Shown one piece after another: positions 25,081-34,078 of a stretch of 64,000 nucleotides of DNA (the first letter of the stretch is position 1; each line of letters opens with the position of its first letter). The stretch is taken from positions 248,001 to 312,000 of the forward strand of contig NZ_FOMA01000002.1 of NCBI RefSeq assembly GCF_900112495.1. Reading direction: 5' to 3'. The notes below the pieces were generated by a model. The model saw nothing but the letters and a program-made list of their open reading frames with translations. It had not been told where the DNA came from and did not search any database. The position numbers and the translations under genes are program-made. This DNA comes from Bacillus sp. OV322. Its GTDB lineage: Bacteria > Bacillota > Bacilli > Bacillales > DSM-1321.

Positions 25081-25323
25081 ATGTTTACAGATATTGGACA
25101 GCAGGCCTTAACGGGTATTGTGGTGCATCTTTTTTTTATTGCCATAACTTGGTGGGCGCTTCAGGCGCTGAACTTTGATAAGCTATTAAGATCGAATTCA
25201 GTTTTGAAGGCCAGGGTCCTGTACATATTGCTGACCATTGCAATAGGATCAGCCGTAAGCAAGTTTTTCCTGGATTATCTCGTATATTCAAATCAGCTTC
25301 CTTTCATGTTTCATCAGGGATAA
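25081..25323 (+). CDS. ywzB: DUF1146 membrane protein (YwzB-like)
   Basis: The 80-residue protein has two membrane segments (about 10-30 and 45-65) and the family ending DYLVYSNQLPF. Function is unknown. In B. subtilis the same small gene lies between the atp operon and murAA, and the order here is conserved apart from the inserted nuo operon. TAGGAGG lies 6 bp upstream of ATG 25081. Confidence 0.85.
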   Translation: MFTDIGQQALTGIVVHLFFIAITWWALQALNFDKLLRSNSVLKARVLYILLTIAIGSAVSKFFLDYLVYSNQLPFMFHQG

Positions 25324-25366
25324 GGACTTTTATATGCAGTTCAGATCATGTTTCTTCTTGTGAAGG

Positions 25367-25395
25367 TTGTAACAACCGTAAAAGCGATGTATAGT
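25367..25395 (+). promoter_or_regulatory. Sigma-A promoter of ywmB-murA
   Basis: TTGTAA, 17 bp and TATAGT precede ywmB by about 95 bp. The -35 overlaps a small dyad GGTTGT-A-ACAACC. Confidence 0.55.
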
Positions 25396-25490
25396 TTGTC
25401 TATTGCATGTGTCGATTACTGACGAGAAAAACTTAGTATGTGCACACTCTCTTTATGGAAAACATAGAAATAAAGAGAGGGGCTAATGCC

Positions 25491-26240
25491 ATGAAAAATC
25501 AATTGAAAAAATTGTTGCCATACATAGGTATTCTGGGTTTGATTATGTTTTTGTTTGGGAATAGTACGATTAGCACAAAAGCGGAACCCGATATCGTCAA
25601 AATGACCGGACTTTTACAGCAGGAAAAGAGCATGCATATCGAGGATTGGTCTGTATATGCCAGAGAAAGAATGAAGGGGATTGCGACTGAATCTGAATTT
25701 AATCATGAAGTAGAAAAATTAAAGAAAATTTCTCCTGATTTTCAATGGAAAAAAGAAGGAGACAAACAGAGCTGGAAGGCTTCAGCTACTTTTGAACATG
25801 TCGAAAACGGTCTAGTAGAGTCTATAAATCTCATGACTACCCACGGAAAAACAAATCAGGTTACGTATATAATATATGAGGTGAAGGGCTCCGTCTGGAA
25901 AAAGGATTATGCATCTTTTTTGAAAACACCATTTCAAAAAAGGATTCATGACATTTTTCGAGGAAATCCTTCAATATTCTCTTGTGTAAAGGGTCATTTC
26001 AGTGATACTATTGATAAGGTTTTACCCTTAGAAATTACAAGATTATTAGACTTATTTCAAGCAAAGGAAATTGAACATGTAAAAGAGCAAAATTTTATTT
26101 CTGTAACTGGACACACAAATGTGTTCGAGCAATCATTGACTAGTGAACATATGAATTTGCAGCTTGCTTTAAGAACAGAAGGATTGGGCGGAAAAACCAG
26201 CTTTACAGTTGGCACACCCATCATCACGTTTGAATATTAA
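25491..26240 (+). CDS. ywmB: YwmB-family (DUF1779) exported protein
   Basis: The 249-residue protein starts with a basic region and a hydrophobic segment at about residues 9-28 (signal peptide or anchor). Its function is unknown. The TATA-box-binding-like fold assigned to this family is general knowledge, not visible here. ATG 25491 is used, with GAGAGGGG about 8 bp upstream. It is 32 bp from murA and likely cotranscribed, as in B. subtilis. Confidence 0.8.
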   Translation: MKNQLKKLLPYIGILGLIMFLFGNSTISTKAEPDIVKMTGLLQQEKSMHIEDWSVYARERMKGIATESEFNHEVEKLKKISPDFQWKKEGDKQSWKASATFEHVENGLVESINLMTTHGKTNQVTYIIYEVKGSVWKKDYASFLKTPFQKRIHDIFRGNPSIFSCVKGHFSDTIDKVLPLEITRLLDLFQAKEIEHVKEQNFISVTGHTNVFEQSLTSEHMNLQLALRTEGLGGKTSFTVGTPIITFEY

Positions 26241-26272
26241 TATAGAGAAATTGGACGCGGAGGGGAATACTT

Positions 26273-27577
26273 TTGGAAAAAATCATCGTCCGCGGCGGAA
26301 CTAGGCTAAGCGGGACAGTTAAAGTAGAAGGCGCAAAAAACGCCGTATTGCCAGTTATCGCTGCAACATTATTAGCAAGTGATGGGAAAAGTATCATTAA
26401 AGACGTTCCCACACTCTCCGATGTATATACAATAAATGAAGTATTGCGCAACTTGAATGCAGAGGTTGCCTTTCAAAATAATGAAATCACTGTAGATGCA
26501 TCTAGAGAGTTATTGGATGAAGCACCATTTGAATATGTGCGCAAAATGCGGGCTTCAGTGCTTGTAATGGGTTCATTATTAGCAAGGAACGGCCGTGCCC
26601 GCGTTGCTTTGCCTGGAGGATGTGCTATTGGATCACGCCCCATCGATCAGCATTTAAAAGGCTTTGAAGCAATGGGAGCAAGTGTTAAAGTCGGAAATGG
26701 CTTTATCGAAGCAGAGGTAAACGGGAGATTAAAAGGTGCACGTGTATACCTGGACTTCCCGAGTGTTGGCGCTACTGAAAATATCATGATGGCCGCTACT
26801 CTTGCTGAAGGAACAACCATTCTTGAAAATGTAGCAAAAGAACCTGAAATTGTAGACCTTGCAAACTTCCTGAATGCAATGGGAGCAAAAGTTAAGGGTG
26901 CAGGTACAGGAACCCTTAAAATTGAAGGTGTAGATAAATTATACGGTGCTGAGCATAACATTATTCCAGACCGCATTGAAGCTGGAACATTCATGGTTGC
27001 TGCAGCTCTAACCGGCGGAGATGTTGTCGTGCAGGGTGCAATGCCTGAGCACATGACTTCTTTGATTGCGAAATTGGAAGAAATGGGCGTTTCCATTGAA
27101 GATGTAGGCGAAGGGCTTCGCGTTATCGGACCTGAAAAGCTTAAGGCTGTTGATATCAAAACAATGCCGCATCCAGGATTCCCGACAGATATGCAATCAC
27201 AGATGATGGCATTATTGCTTCGTGCTGAAGGAACAAGCATGATTACAGAAACGGTATTTGAAAACCGTTTTATGCATGTTGAGGAATTCCGCCGCATGAA
27301 TGCTGACGTTAAGATTGAAGGGCGTTCTGTTATCATTAATGGACCGTCAGATCTGCAGGGTGCTGAAGTGGCTTCCACTGATTTGCGTGCAGCTGCATCT
27401 TTAATCCTGACTGGCCTTGTTGCTGAAGGAATCACTCGTGTGACAGAGCTTAAGCATCTGGACCGCGGATATGTTAATTTCCACGGCAAGCTTGCATCTC
27501 TTGGTGCAGACATTGAACGTGTTCAAGACGAAACGGAAACAGGCAGCGAAACAATCGCCGCTGATTTGAACGCTTAA
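26273..27577 (+). CDS. murA: UDP-N-acetylglucosamine 1-carboxyvinyltransferase
   Basis: This is the first committed peptidoglycan enzyme; it adds enolpyruvate from PEP to UDP-GlcNAc. Catalytic C117 lies in [14 protein letters not shown], so the enzyme should be fosfomycin-sensitive in principle. The N-terminal [16 protein letters not shown] loop is intact. It has 434 residues and starts at TTG 26273 behind CGGAGGGG. Its position after ywmB and before spoIID marks it as the murAA paralogue. Confidence 0.96.
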   Translation: MEKIIVRGGTRLSGTVKVEGAKNAVLPVIAATLLASDGKSIIKDVPTLSDVYTINEVLRNLNAEVAFQNNEITVDASRELLDEAPFEYVRKMRASVLVMGSLLARNGRARVALPGGCAIGSRPIDQHLKGFEAMGASVKVGNGFIEAEVNGRLKGARVYLDFPSVGATENIMMAATLAEGTTILENVAKEPEIVDLANFLNAMGAKVKGAGTGTLKIEGVDKLYGAEHNIIPDRIEAGTFMVAAALTGGDVVVQGAMPEHMTSLIAKLEEMGVSIEDVGEGLRVIGPEKLKAVDIKTMPHPGFPTDMQSQMMALLLRAEGTSMITETVFENRFMHVEEFRRMNADVKIEGRSVIINGPSDLQGAEVASTDLRAAASLILTGLVAEGITRVTELKHLDRGYVNFHGKLASLGADIERVQDETETGSETIAADLNA

Positions 27578-27606
27578 TCAGAAAATAATCCGCATAGGAT
27601 TACATG

Positions 27607-27656
27607 GGGCCAGTTCCCGTTTCAGTATGACTGCTGAAACGGGAACTGGCCCTTTT
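27607..27656 (+). terminator. Strong terminator after murA
   Basis: A perfect 19-bp stem (27607-27625 with 27634-27652) and an 8-nt loop are followed by TTTT. Confidence 0.85.
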
Positions 27657-27705
27657 GCTTTCAAACAGGAGGTTTTATAAACCTGCAGAAATCATCGAAA
27701 GGCTG

Positions 27706-27734
27706 TCATAAATGCTTGTCCAATCCCATACATT
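27706..27734 (+). promoter_or_regulatory. Sigma-E promoter of spoIID
   Basis: CATACATT at 27727-27734 matches the sigma-E -10 perfectly. TCATAAA ends 14 bp upstream and fits the -35 in five of seven positions. spoIID is a classic mother-cell sigma-E gene. Confidence 0.7.
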
Positions 27735-27801
27735 TTTATAGAAGACCTGCCAAAGCACGAGATTCTATAGAGCAGAAAATGCATAGGGAGGACCGCCAAT
27801 C

Positions 27802-28836
27802 TTGAAAGCCATTAAACCGTTCATCGCACTTTTTATTGCAGCTGCATTTGTACTAATCATGGTTCCAGCACTCCTTGTACTGCCATTCTCCGGTAAGGAG
27901 GAAAATGGCAGGTTATCACAGCATTTAGAGGGGCAAGTCAGGCATGAAGGAAAGAAGGTGAACGCTATTTCAGAACCTGCTATAGAGGTTTCCGTATACC
28001 GGGCACAATCCAGGCAAATTCAGAAATTTCCGCTCGAATCCTATGTTGCAGGCGTAGTGGCAGCTGAAATGCCAGCCGATTTTAAAATAGAAGCGCTTAA
28101 GGCGCAGGCCCTGACAGCCAGAACGTATATCGTAAATCAGCTGATGGCTCATGAGAAAGCTGGCTTGCCGGACGGCGCTGATGTTTCAGATACAATAAAA
28201 CATCAGGTGTTCAGAAATGACGAAGAATTAAAAAAAGAATGGGGCTCCCAGTACAAAGATAAATTAAGTAAAATAACAAAGGCAGTTGCAGCAACAAGCG
28301 GGCAGATCCTGACTTACAACGGCAAGCCCATACAGGCCCTGTTTTTTTCAACAAGCAATGGCTATACAGAAAACTCAGAGGATTACTGGTCCAGTTCTAT
28401 CCCTTATTTAAAAAGTGTATCAAGCCCATGGGATAAGTCATCTCCTAAGTTTTATTATAAAAAGACCATTCCGGTATCTGAATTCGAACGGAAGCTCGGC
28501 ATCCATTTGTCTTCCGGGAATGCAATAGGCACAGTTACTAAACGGACTCCTGGAAAGAGGGTCGGAACCGTTGACTTCGGAAATAAAAAACTGACAGGAA
28601 AACAGATCCGGGAGACCCTTGATCTGAAATCTTCTGATTTTGAATGGGTCCGAAAAGGCAGCGACATTGTCATTACCACAAAGGGCTTTGGCCATGGAGT
28701 GGGGATGAGCCAATATGGAGCAAATGGCATGGCAGAGCAGGGAAAAGATTATAAATCTATTGTCAAGTACTATTACCGGGGTGTGGAAATACAATCATCA
28801 AACAATCTTCTTCATACATTAACGGCCAGAAAATAA
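27802..28836 (+). CDS. spoIID: Stage II sporulation protein D (engulfment peptidoglycan lytic transglycosylase)
   Basis: The 344-residue protein has one N-terminal membrane helix (about 8-30). SpoIID family motifs follow: YVAGVVAAEMPADFKIEALKAQA-type active region, FFSTSNGYTENSEDYW, and GFGHGVGMSQYGANGMA near the C-terminus. The glutamate in AAEMP is the expected catalytic acid. With SpoIIM and SpoIIP it degrades septal peptidoglycan during engulfment. TTG 27802 has GGGAGGAC upstream. Confidence 0.95.
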   Translation: MKAIKPFIALFIAAAFVLIMVPALLVLPFSGKEENGRLSQHLEGQVRHEGKKVNAISEPAIEVSVYRAQSRQIQKFPLESYVAGVVAAEMPADFKIEALKAQALTARTYIVNQLMAHEKAGLPDGADVSDTIKHQVFRNDEELKKEWGSQYKDKLSKITKAVAATSGQILTYNGKPIQALFFSTSNGYTENSEDYWSSSIPYLKSVSSPWDKSSPKFYYKKTIPVSEFERKLGIHLSSGNAIGTVTKRTPGKRVGTVDFGNKKLTGKQIRETLDLKSSDFEWVRKGSDIVITTKGFGHGVGMSQYGANGMAEQGKDYKSIVKYYYRGVEIQSSNNLLHTLTARK

Positions 28837-28875
28837 AAAAGAGATGATCACAGCTGATGTGATCATCTCTTTTTT
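28835..28875. terminator. Bidirectional terminator between spoIID and vanZ-like gene
   Basis: An 18-bp stem (A6-GAGATGATCACA paired with TGTGATCATCTC-T6) has A- and T-runs on both sides, so it serves convergent genes. Confidence 0.85.
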
Positions 28876-29293
28876 ATGTGTTTAATTTCTCTATCTTGGT
28901 TAAAAAACCGCGGTGGTGCTTGAAGTAATGGTAGCCGACATGAAAGTATACAGCGGCAATACCGATGAAATCCTTCACAATATCAATCAAGCTTGCATCC
29001 CGTGAAGGAACGAAGGACTGATGAAATTCATCCAGCAGTGCATAAAGGGCCGCGATGACAGCAGCAAATAAGCTGGTTCGTGCCGTTAATTTTGTATGGG
29101 CAGCAAGGGCTGCGGCGAAAAGTGCATACAAGATGGCAAATTCAATTAAATGCATGGCCTCTTTGATGAATCTGTCTGCAGAGGATGATGGCAGCTCCAT
29201 CACCAGATTATCTGAGTGGCTGGATAAGAACCAGATCACACCCATATAGATAAAAGGCAGGATGGTTAAAATGATGCGTGCGTAATTTTTCAT
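28874..29293 (-). CDS. VanZ-family membrane protein
   Basis: The 139-residue protein has four predicted membrane segments. The VanZ hallmarks FLSSHSDN, H-L-I-EFAILYALF and LYALLDEFHQSFVPSRDASLIDIVKDFIG are all present. The family is linked to glycopeptide tolerance and envelope biology, but the molecular role is unknown. The start is ATG at 29293, with AAAGGA nine bases before it on the minus strand. It shares a terminator with spoIID. Confidence 0.85.
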   Translation of the reverse strand: MKNYARIILTILPFIYMGVIWFLSSHSDNLVMELPSSSADRFIKEAMHLIEFAILYALFAAALAAHTKLTARTSLFAAVIAALYALLDEFHQSFVPSRDASLIDIVKDFIGIAAVYFHVGYHYFKHHRGFLTKIEKLNT

Positions 29294-29584
29294 GGCAATA
29301 CTTCCTTTACTTGATCTCACATCAACGGGCAGCAGGCGCCTTGATTGGCAACTTTACTTAGAAAGAGACAACTAGCCCATAAATGCCCATTGTTTGAATC
29401 TAGCTTCATTCGAAATAGAGAGATGGAGATTCACTAGATATACTAGCCATTTTATCAGTATTAGCAGGAAAGGGAAACACAAGGAACAAGGCCAAATCGC
29501 ATTCCTGAACAAAAAGAAAATAATGGATGTATAATTAAATGCATCAAAACAAAAGATACATGTAAAAAAGTTTTTATCCCTCAT

Positions 29585-29614
29585 GTATATAATCCTTGCA
29601 ATCTGTTCAAAATG
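29585..29614 (+). promoter_or_regulatory. Possible sigma-F promoter of spoIIQ
   Basis: GTATA, 15 bp and GTTCAAAATG fit the sigma-F pattern (GGNNANANTR with one mismatch). spoIIQ is sigma-F controlled in B. subtilis. The predicted start would leave a very short leader before the ribosome-binding site, which lowers confidence. The rest of the 29294-29632 gap is AT-rich and shows nothing else. Confidence 0.4.
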
Positions 29615-29632
29615 TTAGCAGAGGTGATAAAT

Positions 29633-30490
29633 ATGAGAGAGGAAGAAAAGAATACTTCCAAAAAAACAAACATACAGCGCCTAAAAAACCGGCGTTGGGC
29701 TTTACCGGCAATTTATATCGCAAGTGCAGCAATTATCCTGGCAGGAGCATTTTGGATGCAGAACAGCTATAATGACTCTGCTGACAAAAGCAAAGAACAA
29801 TCACAGACCACTGGCAAAGGATTCAAAGAGCCTGCAGTTGAGGTAAACAGCAAGTTAGAAACAATTAAGATGCCTGTTGCGGATTCCACTGACTCTGTTA
29901 TCAAAAAACAATTCTATGATGCAAAAGCAGACGCAAAAGAACAGGAAGCAGCATTAGTTTCCTACAATAACAGATTTGAACCCAATAAAGGCATAGATAT
30001 TGCCATGAACGACGGAAAGACTTTTGATGTAGTTGCTTCATTCAGCGGAAACGTTACAAAAGTACAAGATGATGCATTGCTTGGAAACGTAGTTGAAGTT
30101 GAACATGACAATGGTGTGGTTACCCGTTACCAATCAATCACAGATATCAAAGTAGCAGTTGGAGATCAAGTGAAGCAAGGACAAACCATTGCAAAAGCTG
30201 GCAGCAGCCTGATCAATGAAGAAGCCGGCACACATGTACACTTCGAAATCCGCAAAGACAACGTAGCCTTGAACCCGCAAGATTATTTTGAGAAACAAGT
30301 ATCAGCTATCCAATCTGCTTCTGATGAAAAAGCAACTTCAGAAAAAGCTTCTTCTTCTGATAAGAGCCAAACTGAGGAAAACGATCAGCTTGATAAGAAC
30401 TTGGATCAATCCGGCGAGCCCGGCCAAATCTTAGATGGAACTGACAATGAAACAGACGGTTCATCTCTTGATACATCTGACGAAGGCTAA
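29633..30490 (+). CDS. spoIIQ: Stage II sporulation protein Q (forespore-side SpoIIIAH partner)
   Basis: The 285-residue protein has a short cytoplasmic end (MREEEKNTS), one membrane helix (about 24-43) and a degenerate M23/LytM domain (about 110-215). The first zinc ligand is N118 in PNKGIDIA where active enzymes have His, while H201 and H203 (THVHFE) remain. B. subtilis SpoIIQ also lacks that histidine, so a structural role in the intercellular channel is expected. The last 60 residues are a charged Ser/Glu/Asp tail. ATG 29633 with GAGGTGA is preferred over the ATG at 29612, because the product then begins like B. subtilis SpoIIQ. Confidence 0.94.
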   Translation: MREEEKNTSKKTNIQRLKNRRWALPAIYIASAAIILAGAFWMQNSYNDSADKSKEQSQTTGKGFKEPAVEVNSKLETIKMPVADSTDSVIKKQFYDAKADAKEQEAALVSYNNRFEPNKGIDIAMNDGKTFDVVASFSGNVTKVQDDALLGNVVEVEHDNGVVTRYQSITDIKVAVGDQVKQGQTIAKAGSSLINEEAGTHVHFEIRKDNVALNPQDYFEKQVSAIQSASDEKATSEKASSSDKSQTEENDQLDKNLDQSGEPGQILDGTDNETDGSSLDTSDEG

Positions 30491-30554
30491 TAACAAAATC
30501 AACTAAACGCAACCATATATCGTACCCATTAACACAGCAAACTGAAAATTTGGT

Positions 30555-30589
30555 AAAGAAACCCTCCATACGGCGGGTTTCTTTTTTTT
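30555..30589 (+). terminator. Terminator after spoIIQ
   Basis: AAAGAAACCC and GGGTTTCTTT form a stem followed by a further T-run (T8 in total). Confidence 0.8.
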
Positions 30590-30617
30590 GCATTGGGTTT
30601 GGTTAATCTTTATTAAT

Positions 30618-30799
30618 CCAGCTCCAGCGCCTAGCTCGTTTTGCAAAAGATGTTTTGTTTTGTCCTCAGAAGGCAAAGTGCGCCTTCCAAGGCCAAAACC
30701 CTATTTGCTTAGGCCCCCAGGATGGGGGTCACAAAGACGTTGCCGCAGGACGCGGCGTTCTTAGTCTTTGATCCTATGAACAGGCGCTTCCGCTTTTTG
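30618..30799. repeat. Dispersed repeat, long copy
   Basis: This segment begins CCAGCTCCAGCGCCTAGCT and ends GGCGCTTCCGCTTTTT. It includes AGAAGGCAAAG and GCGCCTTCC in the middle. The same framework recurs at 32977-33041, 41682-41790 and 41821-41942. It is a short intergenic repeat family without a coding frame, reminiscent of bcr-type elements of other Bacillus species. Confidence 0.75.
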
Positions 30800-30955
30800 C
30801 TTACTCGACAAATTTCTTGGGAAATAATAGTGATTTTCATAGAGTTAATAGAGATTTGCAGTTTTTGAGGGGTTTTTTTTGGTTTATGGATGTTTTTCGG
30901 CAAAAAATAAAATTGCCCGTCCTAATTGAGCAAATTGTGCATAAATTTTTAACCA

Positions 30956-30984
30956 AGCTAATAAGATGTTAGAAACCATACAAA
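30956..30984 (+). promoter_or_regulatory. Likely sigma-E promoter of spoIIID
   Basis: CATACAAA at 30977-30984 fits the sigma-E -10. An approximate -35 (GCTAATA) lies about 14 bp upstream. spoIIID is sigma-E dependent in B. subtilis. The leader to the gene is about 140 bp. Confidence 0.45.
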
Positions 30985-31133
30985 GAGAGCGGTTGAGGTG
31001 AGTAATCGTTTTGATTAAATTATAAATACAGTTGAACATATATTTGTTTGTAATTTCCGGGGCAGCGGCTTATTTCAGCCGAAAGCGAATCTCATTTCAT
31101 ACTTCTCACATCCAATTTGGGGAGGTAGAGGGT

Positions 31134-31406
31134 GTGCACGATTACATCAAAGAAAGAACTATCAAGATAGGAAAGTATATCGTGGAGACAAGAAAAACGG
31201 TTCGCGTAATCGCGAAGGAGTTTGGTGTATCCAAAAGTACTGTCCACAAGGATCTGACAGAAAGGCTGCCGGAAATCAATCCGGAGCTGGCAAATGAAGT
31301 AAAGGATATATTAGATTATCATAAATCGATCCGCCATCTGAGGGGCGGGGAAGCAACCAAGTTAAAATACAAGCGTTCAGAAAGAGAGGAGGAAACCGTA
31401 AAATAA
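31134..31406 (+). CDS. spoIIID: Stage III sporulation transcriptional regulator SpoIIID
   Basis: The 90-residue DNA-binding protein has a helix-turn-helix at about residues 20-45 (KTVRVIAKEFGVSKSTVHKDL) and a basic C-terminal segment (SIRHLRGGEATKLKYKRSER). It tunes the sigma-E regulon in the mother cell and prepares sigma-K synthesis. GTG 31134 is chosen because the product then begins V/M-HDYIKERT like the B. subtilis protein and GGGGAGG lies upstream. Open frame further upstream lacks a site. Confidence 0.96.
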   Translation: MHDYIKERTIKIGKYIVETRKTVRVIAKEFGVSKSTVHKDLTERLPEINPELANEVKDILDYHKSIRHLRGGEATKLKYKRSEREEETVK

Positions 31407-31432
31407 AGAATTTAATAAAGAAGAATGCTAAG

Positions 31433-31548
31433 CCGGTCCTTTATGTGAATACGTTCAAATAAAAGGGGTTTAAAAAGGAAATACTTTGAAAAAAGTGTTA
31501 CCTTAAAAAATGAACCTTAATTGAATGTTCACTGAAGACCGGTTTTTT
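31433..31548 (+). terminator. Possible terminator between spoIIID and mbl
   Basis: CCGGTC (31433-31438) can pair with GACCGG (31537-31542), followed by T6. The intervening loop is about 100 nt, so the call is weak. The remaining gap to mbl is AT-rich, with candidate -10 elements (TAAAAT) near 31620-31640. Confidence 0.35.
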
Positions 31549-31775
31549 GCTTGTTATTATTGCACCTTTAGGAAAAAATTTACTTAATTTATATTTCTCA
31601 CTATTTCTGGACTATTCAATATGATAAAATATAAAATTAGGACAGAAAGTGGTTTTTCGATGAAAAGTGCCGAATCTGCAAAAAAAAATTCATTCTAAAA
31701 ACATCCTGTTATGGGTTCGGAATATAAAAATACGAACGTTTGTTATGAGAGACATTCAAGGAGGAAATGAGTATC

Positions 31776-32777
31776 ATGTTTGCTAGGGATATTGGGATAG
31801 ATCTCGGTACAGCTAATGTGCTGATACACGTCAAAGGTAAGGGAATTGTGTTAAACGAACCTTCTGTTGTTGCGATTGATAAAAACACTAATCGTGTTCT
31901 TGCAGTCGGCGAGGAAGCAAGAAAAATGGTAGGGCGGACCCCTGGGAATATAGTAGCTATCCGGCCGCTCAAAGATGGAGTCATCGCTGATTTTGATGTA
32001 ACGGAATCCATGCTCAAGCACTTTATCAATAAACTGAATGTGAAAGGCTTTTTATCGAAGCCGAGAATTTTGATCTGCTGCCCGACGAATATTACCAGCG
32101 TTGAACAAAAGGCCATTAAGGAAGCTGCTGAAAAAAGCGGCGGCAAAAAGATTTACCTTGAAGAAGAACCTAAAGTGGCTGCTATCGGAGCAGGCATGGA
32201 TATCTTCCAGCCAAGCGGAAACATGGTCGTTGACATTGGCGGCGGAACAACGGATATTGCCGTTCTCTCCATGGGTGATATTGTTACTTCTTCTTCCATC
32301 AAAATGGCTGGAGACAAATTCGATGGTGAAATTTTAAGCTATATTAAGCGCAAGTATAAGCTTCTTATCGGAGAAAGAACAGCTGAAGACATTAAAATCA
32401 AGGTTGCTACTGTTTTTCCCGGCTCGCGAAATGAAGAAATAGACATCCGCGGACGTGATATGGTTTCCGGTCTTCCAAGAACCATTACAGTGAGATCTCA
32501 AGAAATAGAAGAAGCACTGCGCGAACAGGTAGCAGTTATCGTCCAGGCTGCCAAGAGTGTATTAGAACGTACTCCGCCTGAGCTTTCTGCTGATATCATA
32601 GACCGCGGTGTTATTTTAACCGGCGGCGGAGCATTGCTTCATGGCATTGACCTGCTCCTTGCAGAAGAGCTGAAGGTTCCAGTCCTTGTTGCAGAACAGC
32701 CGATGGATTGCGTTGCAATTGGTACAGGCATTATGCTCGATAACATGGACAAGCTTCCAAGACATAAATTCAGCTGA
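31776..32777 (+). CDS. mbl: MreB-like actin homologue Mbl
   Basis: The 333-residue cytoskeletal ATPase guides lateral-wall peptidoglycan synthesis. Actin-fold motifs are DIGIDLGTANVLI (phosphate 1), DIGGGTTDIAVLS (phosphate 2) and GVILTGGGALLHG (adenosine). The order spoIIID-mbl-flhO-flhP identifies it as Mbl rather than MreB or MreBH. ATG 31776 gives the B. subtilis length; ATG 31767 lies only 2 bp from the AAGGAGG site and is unlikely. Confidence 0.95.
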   Translation: MFARDIGIDLGTANVLIHVKGKGIVLNEPSVVAIDKNTNRVLAVGEEARKMVGRTPGNIVAIRPLKDGVIADFDVTESMLKHFINKLNVKGFLSKPRILICCPTNITSVEQKAIKEAAEKSGGKKIYLEEEPKVAAIGAGMDIFQPSGNMVVDIGGGTTDIAVLSMGDIVTSSSIKMAGDKFDGEILSYIKRKYKLLIGERTAEDIKIKVATVFPGSRNEEIDIRGRDMVSGLPRTITVRSQEIEEALREQVAVIVQAAKSVLERTPPELSADIIDRGVILTGGGALLHGIDLLLAEELKVPVLVAEQPMDCVAIGTGIMLDNMDKLPRHKFS

Positions 32778-32803
32778 CAATGAATGTAAAATACTAATAG
32801 CCA

Positions 32804-32892
32804 AAAGGGTCTCAATGTTCAGATAAACATGAAGGCACAACAGTGTTTGTGCAAAAAATGATTGTGAACAATGGGCCCTCTTGTATTTTTTT
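32804..32892 (+). terminator. Imperfect long hairpin with T-tract after mbl
   Basis: GGGTCTCAATGTTCA near 32807 pairs imperfectly with TGTGAACAATGGGCCC near 32862, and a T6 run follows at 32887. It probably terminates mbl transcription. Confidence 0.5.
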
Positions 32893-32976
32893 AACACAAT
32901 TCCTTTGTATTTGAATAATTTTCCCCTTTTTAAAAACCGGTTTTAAAGGCACTTTCGGTTTTTATGTAATTCAGTC

Positions 32977-33041
32977 AAAGAGCGCCTTCTATTCTTACGC
33001 GGCTTATGCTTGTCAGGCTGAACAGGCGCTTGCGCTTTTTA
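32977..33041. repeat. Dispersed repeat, partial copy
   Basis: AAAGAGCGCCTTCT at the start and AGGCGCTTGCGCTTTTT at the end match the last half of the copy at 41821-41942. Confidence 0.65.
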
Positions 33042-33051
33042 TGTATTTCGC

Positions 33052-33078
33052 TAAAGAAGCTGATTTTCCTTCCGATAT
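33052..33078 (+). promoter_or_regulatory. Sigma-D promoter of flhO-flhP
   Basis: TAAA, exactly 15 bp and TCCGATAT match the sigma-D consensus TAAA-N15-GCCGATAT at 11 of 12 positions. It lies about 90 bp upstream of flhO, a flagellar gene, which makes the assignment strong. Confidence 0.8.
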
Positions 33079-33166
33079 TTATTATATTACCGAAAAGAAT
33101 CCGGATTTTGCTTTTATTGCCCTTCAGGATGACTGGGCTTTTATATATTTTAGGTGAGGTGCAGGA

Positions 33167-34006
33167 ATGTTAAGAGGTTTTTATACAGCTGCTTCGGGCA
33201 TGATTGCCCAGCAAAGAAAAACAGAAATGCTGACGAATAACTTATCGAATGCTGATACTCCAGGATTTAAAACCGATCAGTCAAGCCTGCGGTCATTTCC
33301 CGACATGCTTCTTGAACGGATCGACCGAAATGCCGTCCCTGCTGAAAATGGCCTGAGTCTTCCTGTCAGCAGTACGGTTGGGAACCTTTCAACGGGTATC
33401 TATATGCAGGAAGCCACTCCGCTTTTTTCACAGGGAGATACAAAAGAAACGCAAAGAAATACAGACGTTGCCCTTGTAGATGGAGACATGCCTGTTAATG
33501 CCGCTAACGGCAAGAAAGGCAGCATCTTTTTTACGGTTGAAAACGCAGACGGCCAGTCGCGTTATACCCGCAACGGAAACTTTGCTCTTGATGGACAGGG
33601 GTATTTAACAACCTCAGCAGGTGACTATGTGCTGGATGATAATAAAAAACGCATAAAGCTGAACAGCGAAAATTTTACGGTAAGCGACACAGGATACATT
33701 GAGGAAAACAGTCAGCCTGTTGCCCGTCTGGGGATTTCCTTTTCTGATAATCCCTATCAGCTTGTTAAAGAGGGAGACGGCTTGTTTAAGGCTCCTGCAG
33801 GTACGGTGCTGAACAGCGCTTACACCAGCCCGAACGTAAACTTTACTATGAAGCAAGGCTTTATTGAGAGCTCGAATGTAGATCAATCACGTACCATGAC
33901 AGATATGATGTCTGCTTACAGATCCTTTGAAGCCAATCAAAAGATCCTGCAGGCATATGACCGCAGCATGGATAAAGCAGTAAATGAAGTCGGGAAACTG
34001 GGATAA
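33167..34006 (+). CDS. flhO: Flagellar hook-basal body rod protein FlhO
   Basis: The 279-residue FlgF/FlgG-family rod protein has the N-terminal rod motif MLRGFYTAASGMIAQQRKTEMLTNNLSNADTPGF and the C-terminal FlgE/G helix (SSNVDQSRTMTDMMSAYRSFEANQKILQAYD). Both ends assemble by coiled coil in the flagellar rod. GTGAGGTG precedes ATG 33167. It is cotranscribed with flhP from the sigma-D promoter upstream. Confidence 0.93.
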   Translation: MLRGFYTAASGMIAQQRKTEMLTNNLSNADTPGFKTDQSSLRSFPDMLLERIDRNAVPAENGLSLPVSSTVGNLSTGIYMQEATPLFSQGDTKETQRNTDVALVDGDMPVNAANGKKGSIFFTVENADGQSRYTRNGNFALDGQGYLTTSAGDYVLDDNKKRIKLNSENFTVSDTGYIEENSQPVARLGISFSDNPYQLVKEGDGLFKAPAGTVLNSAYTSPNVNFTMKQGFIESSNVDQSRTMTDMMSAYRSFEANQKILQAYDRSMDKAVNEVGKLG

Positions 34007-34078
34007 CGAAAAGTCCCTGAATTCTTATGTCAATGAAGCCCAGAGAAATCCGGCATAGCCAGCAAAAGGGGAATAGCA

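Noticed and set aside
26647-27513. 288-codon minus-strand frame
   Set aside because: It is antisense to the well-supported murA, with a Ser/Arg/Pro-rich composition typical of shadow frames.
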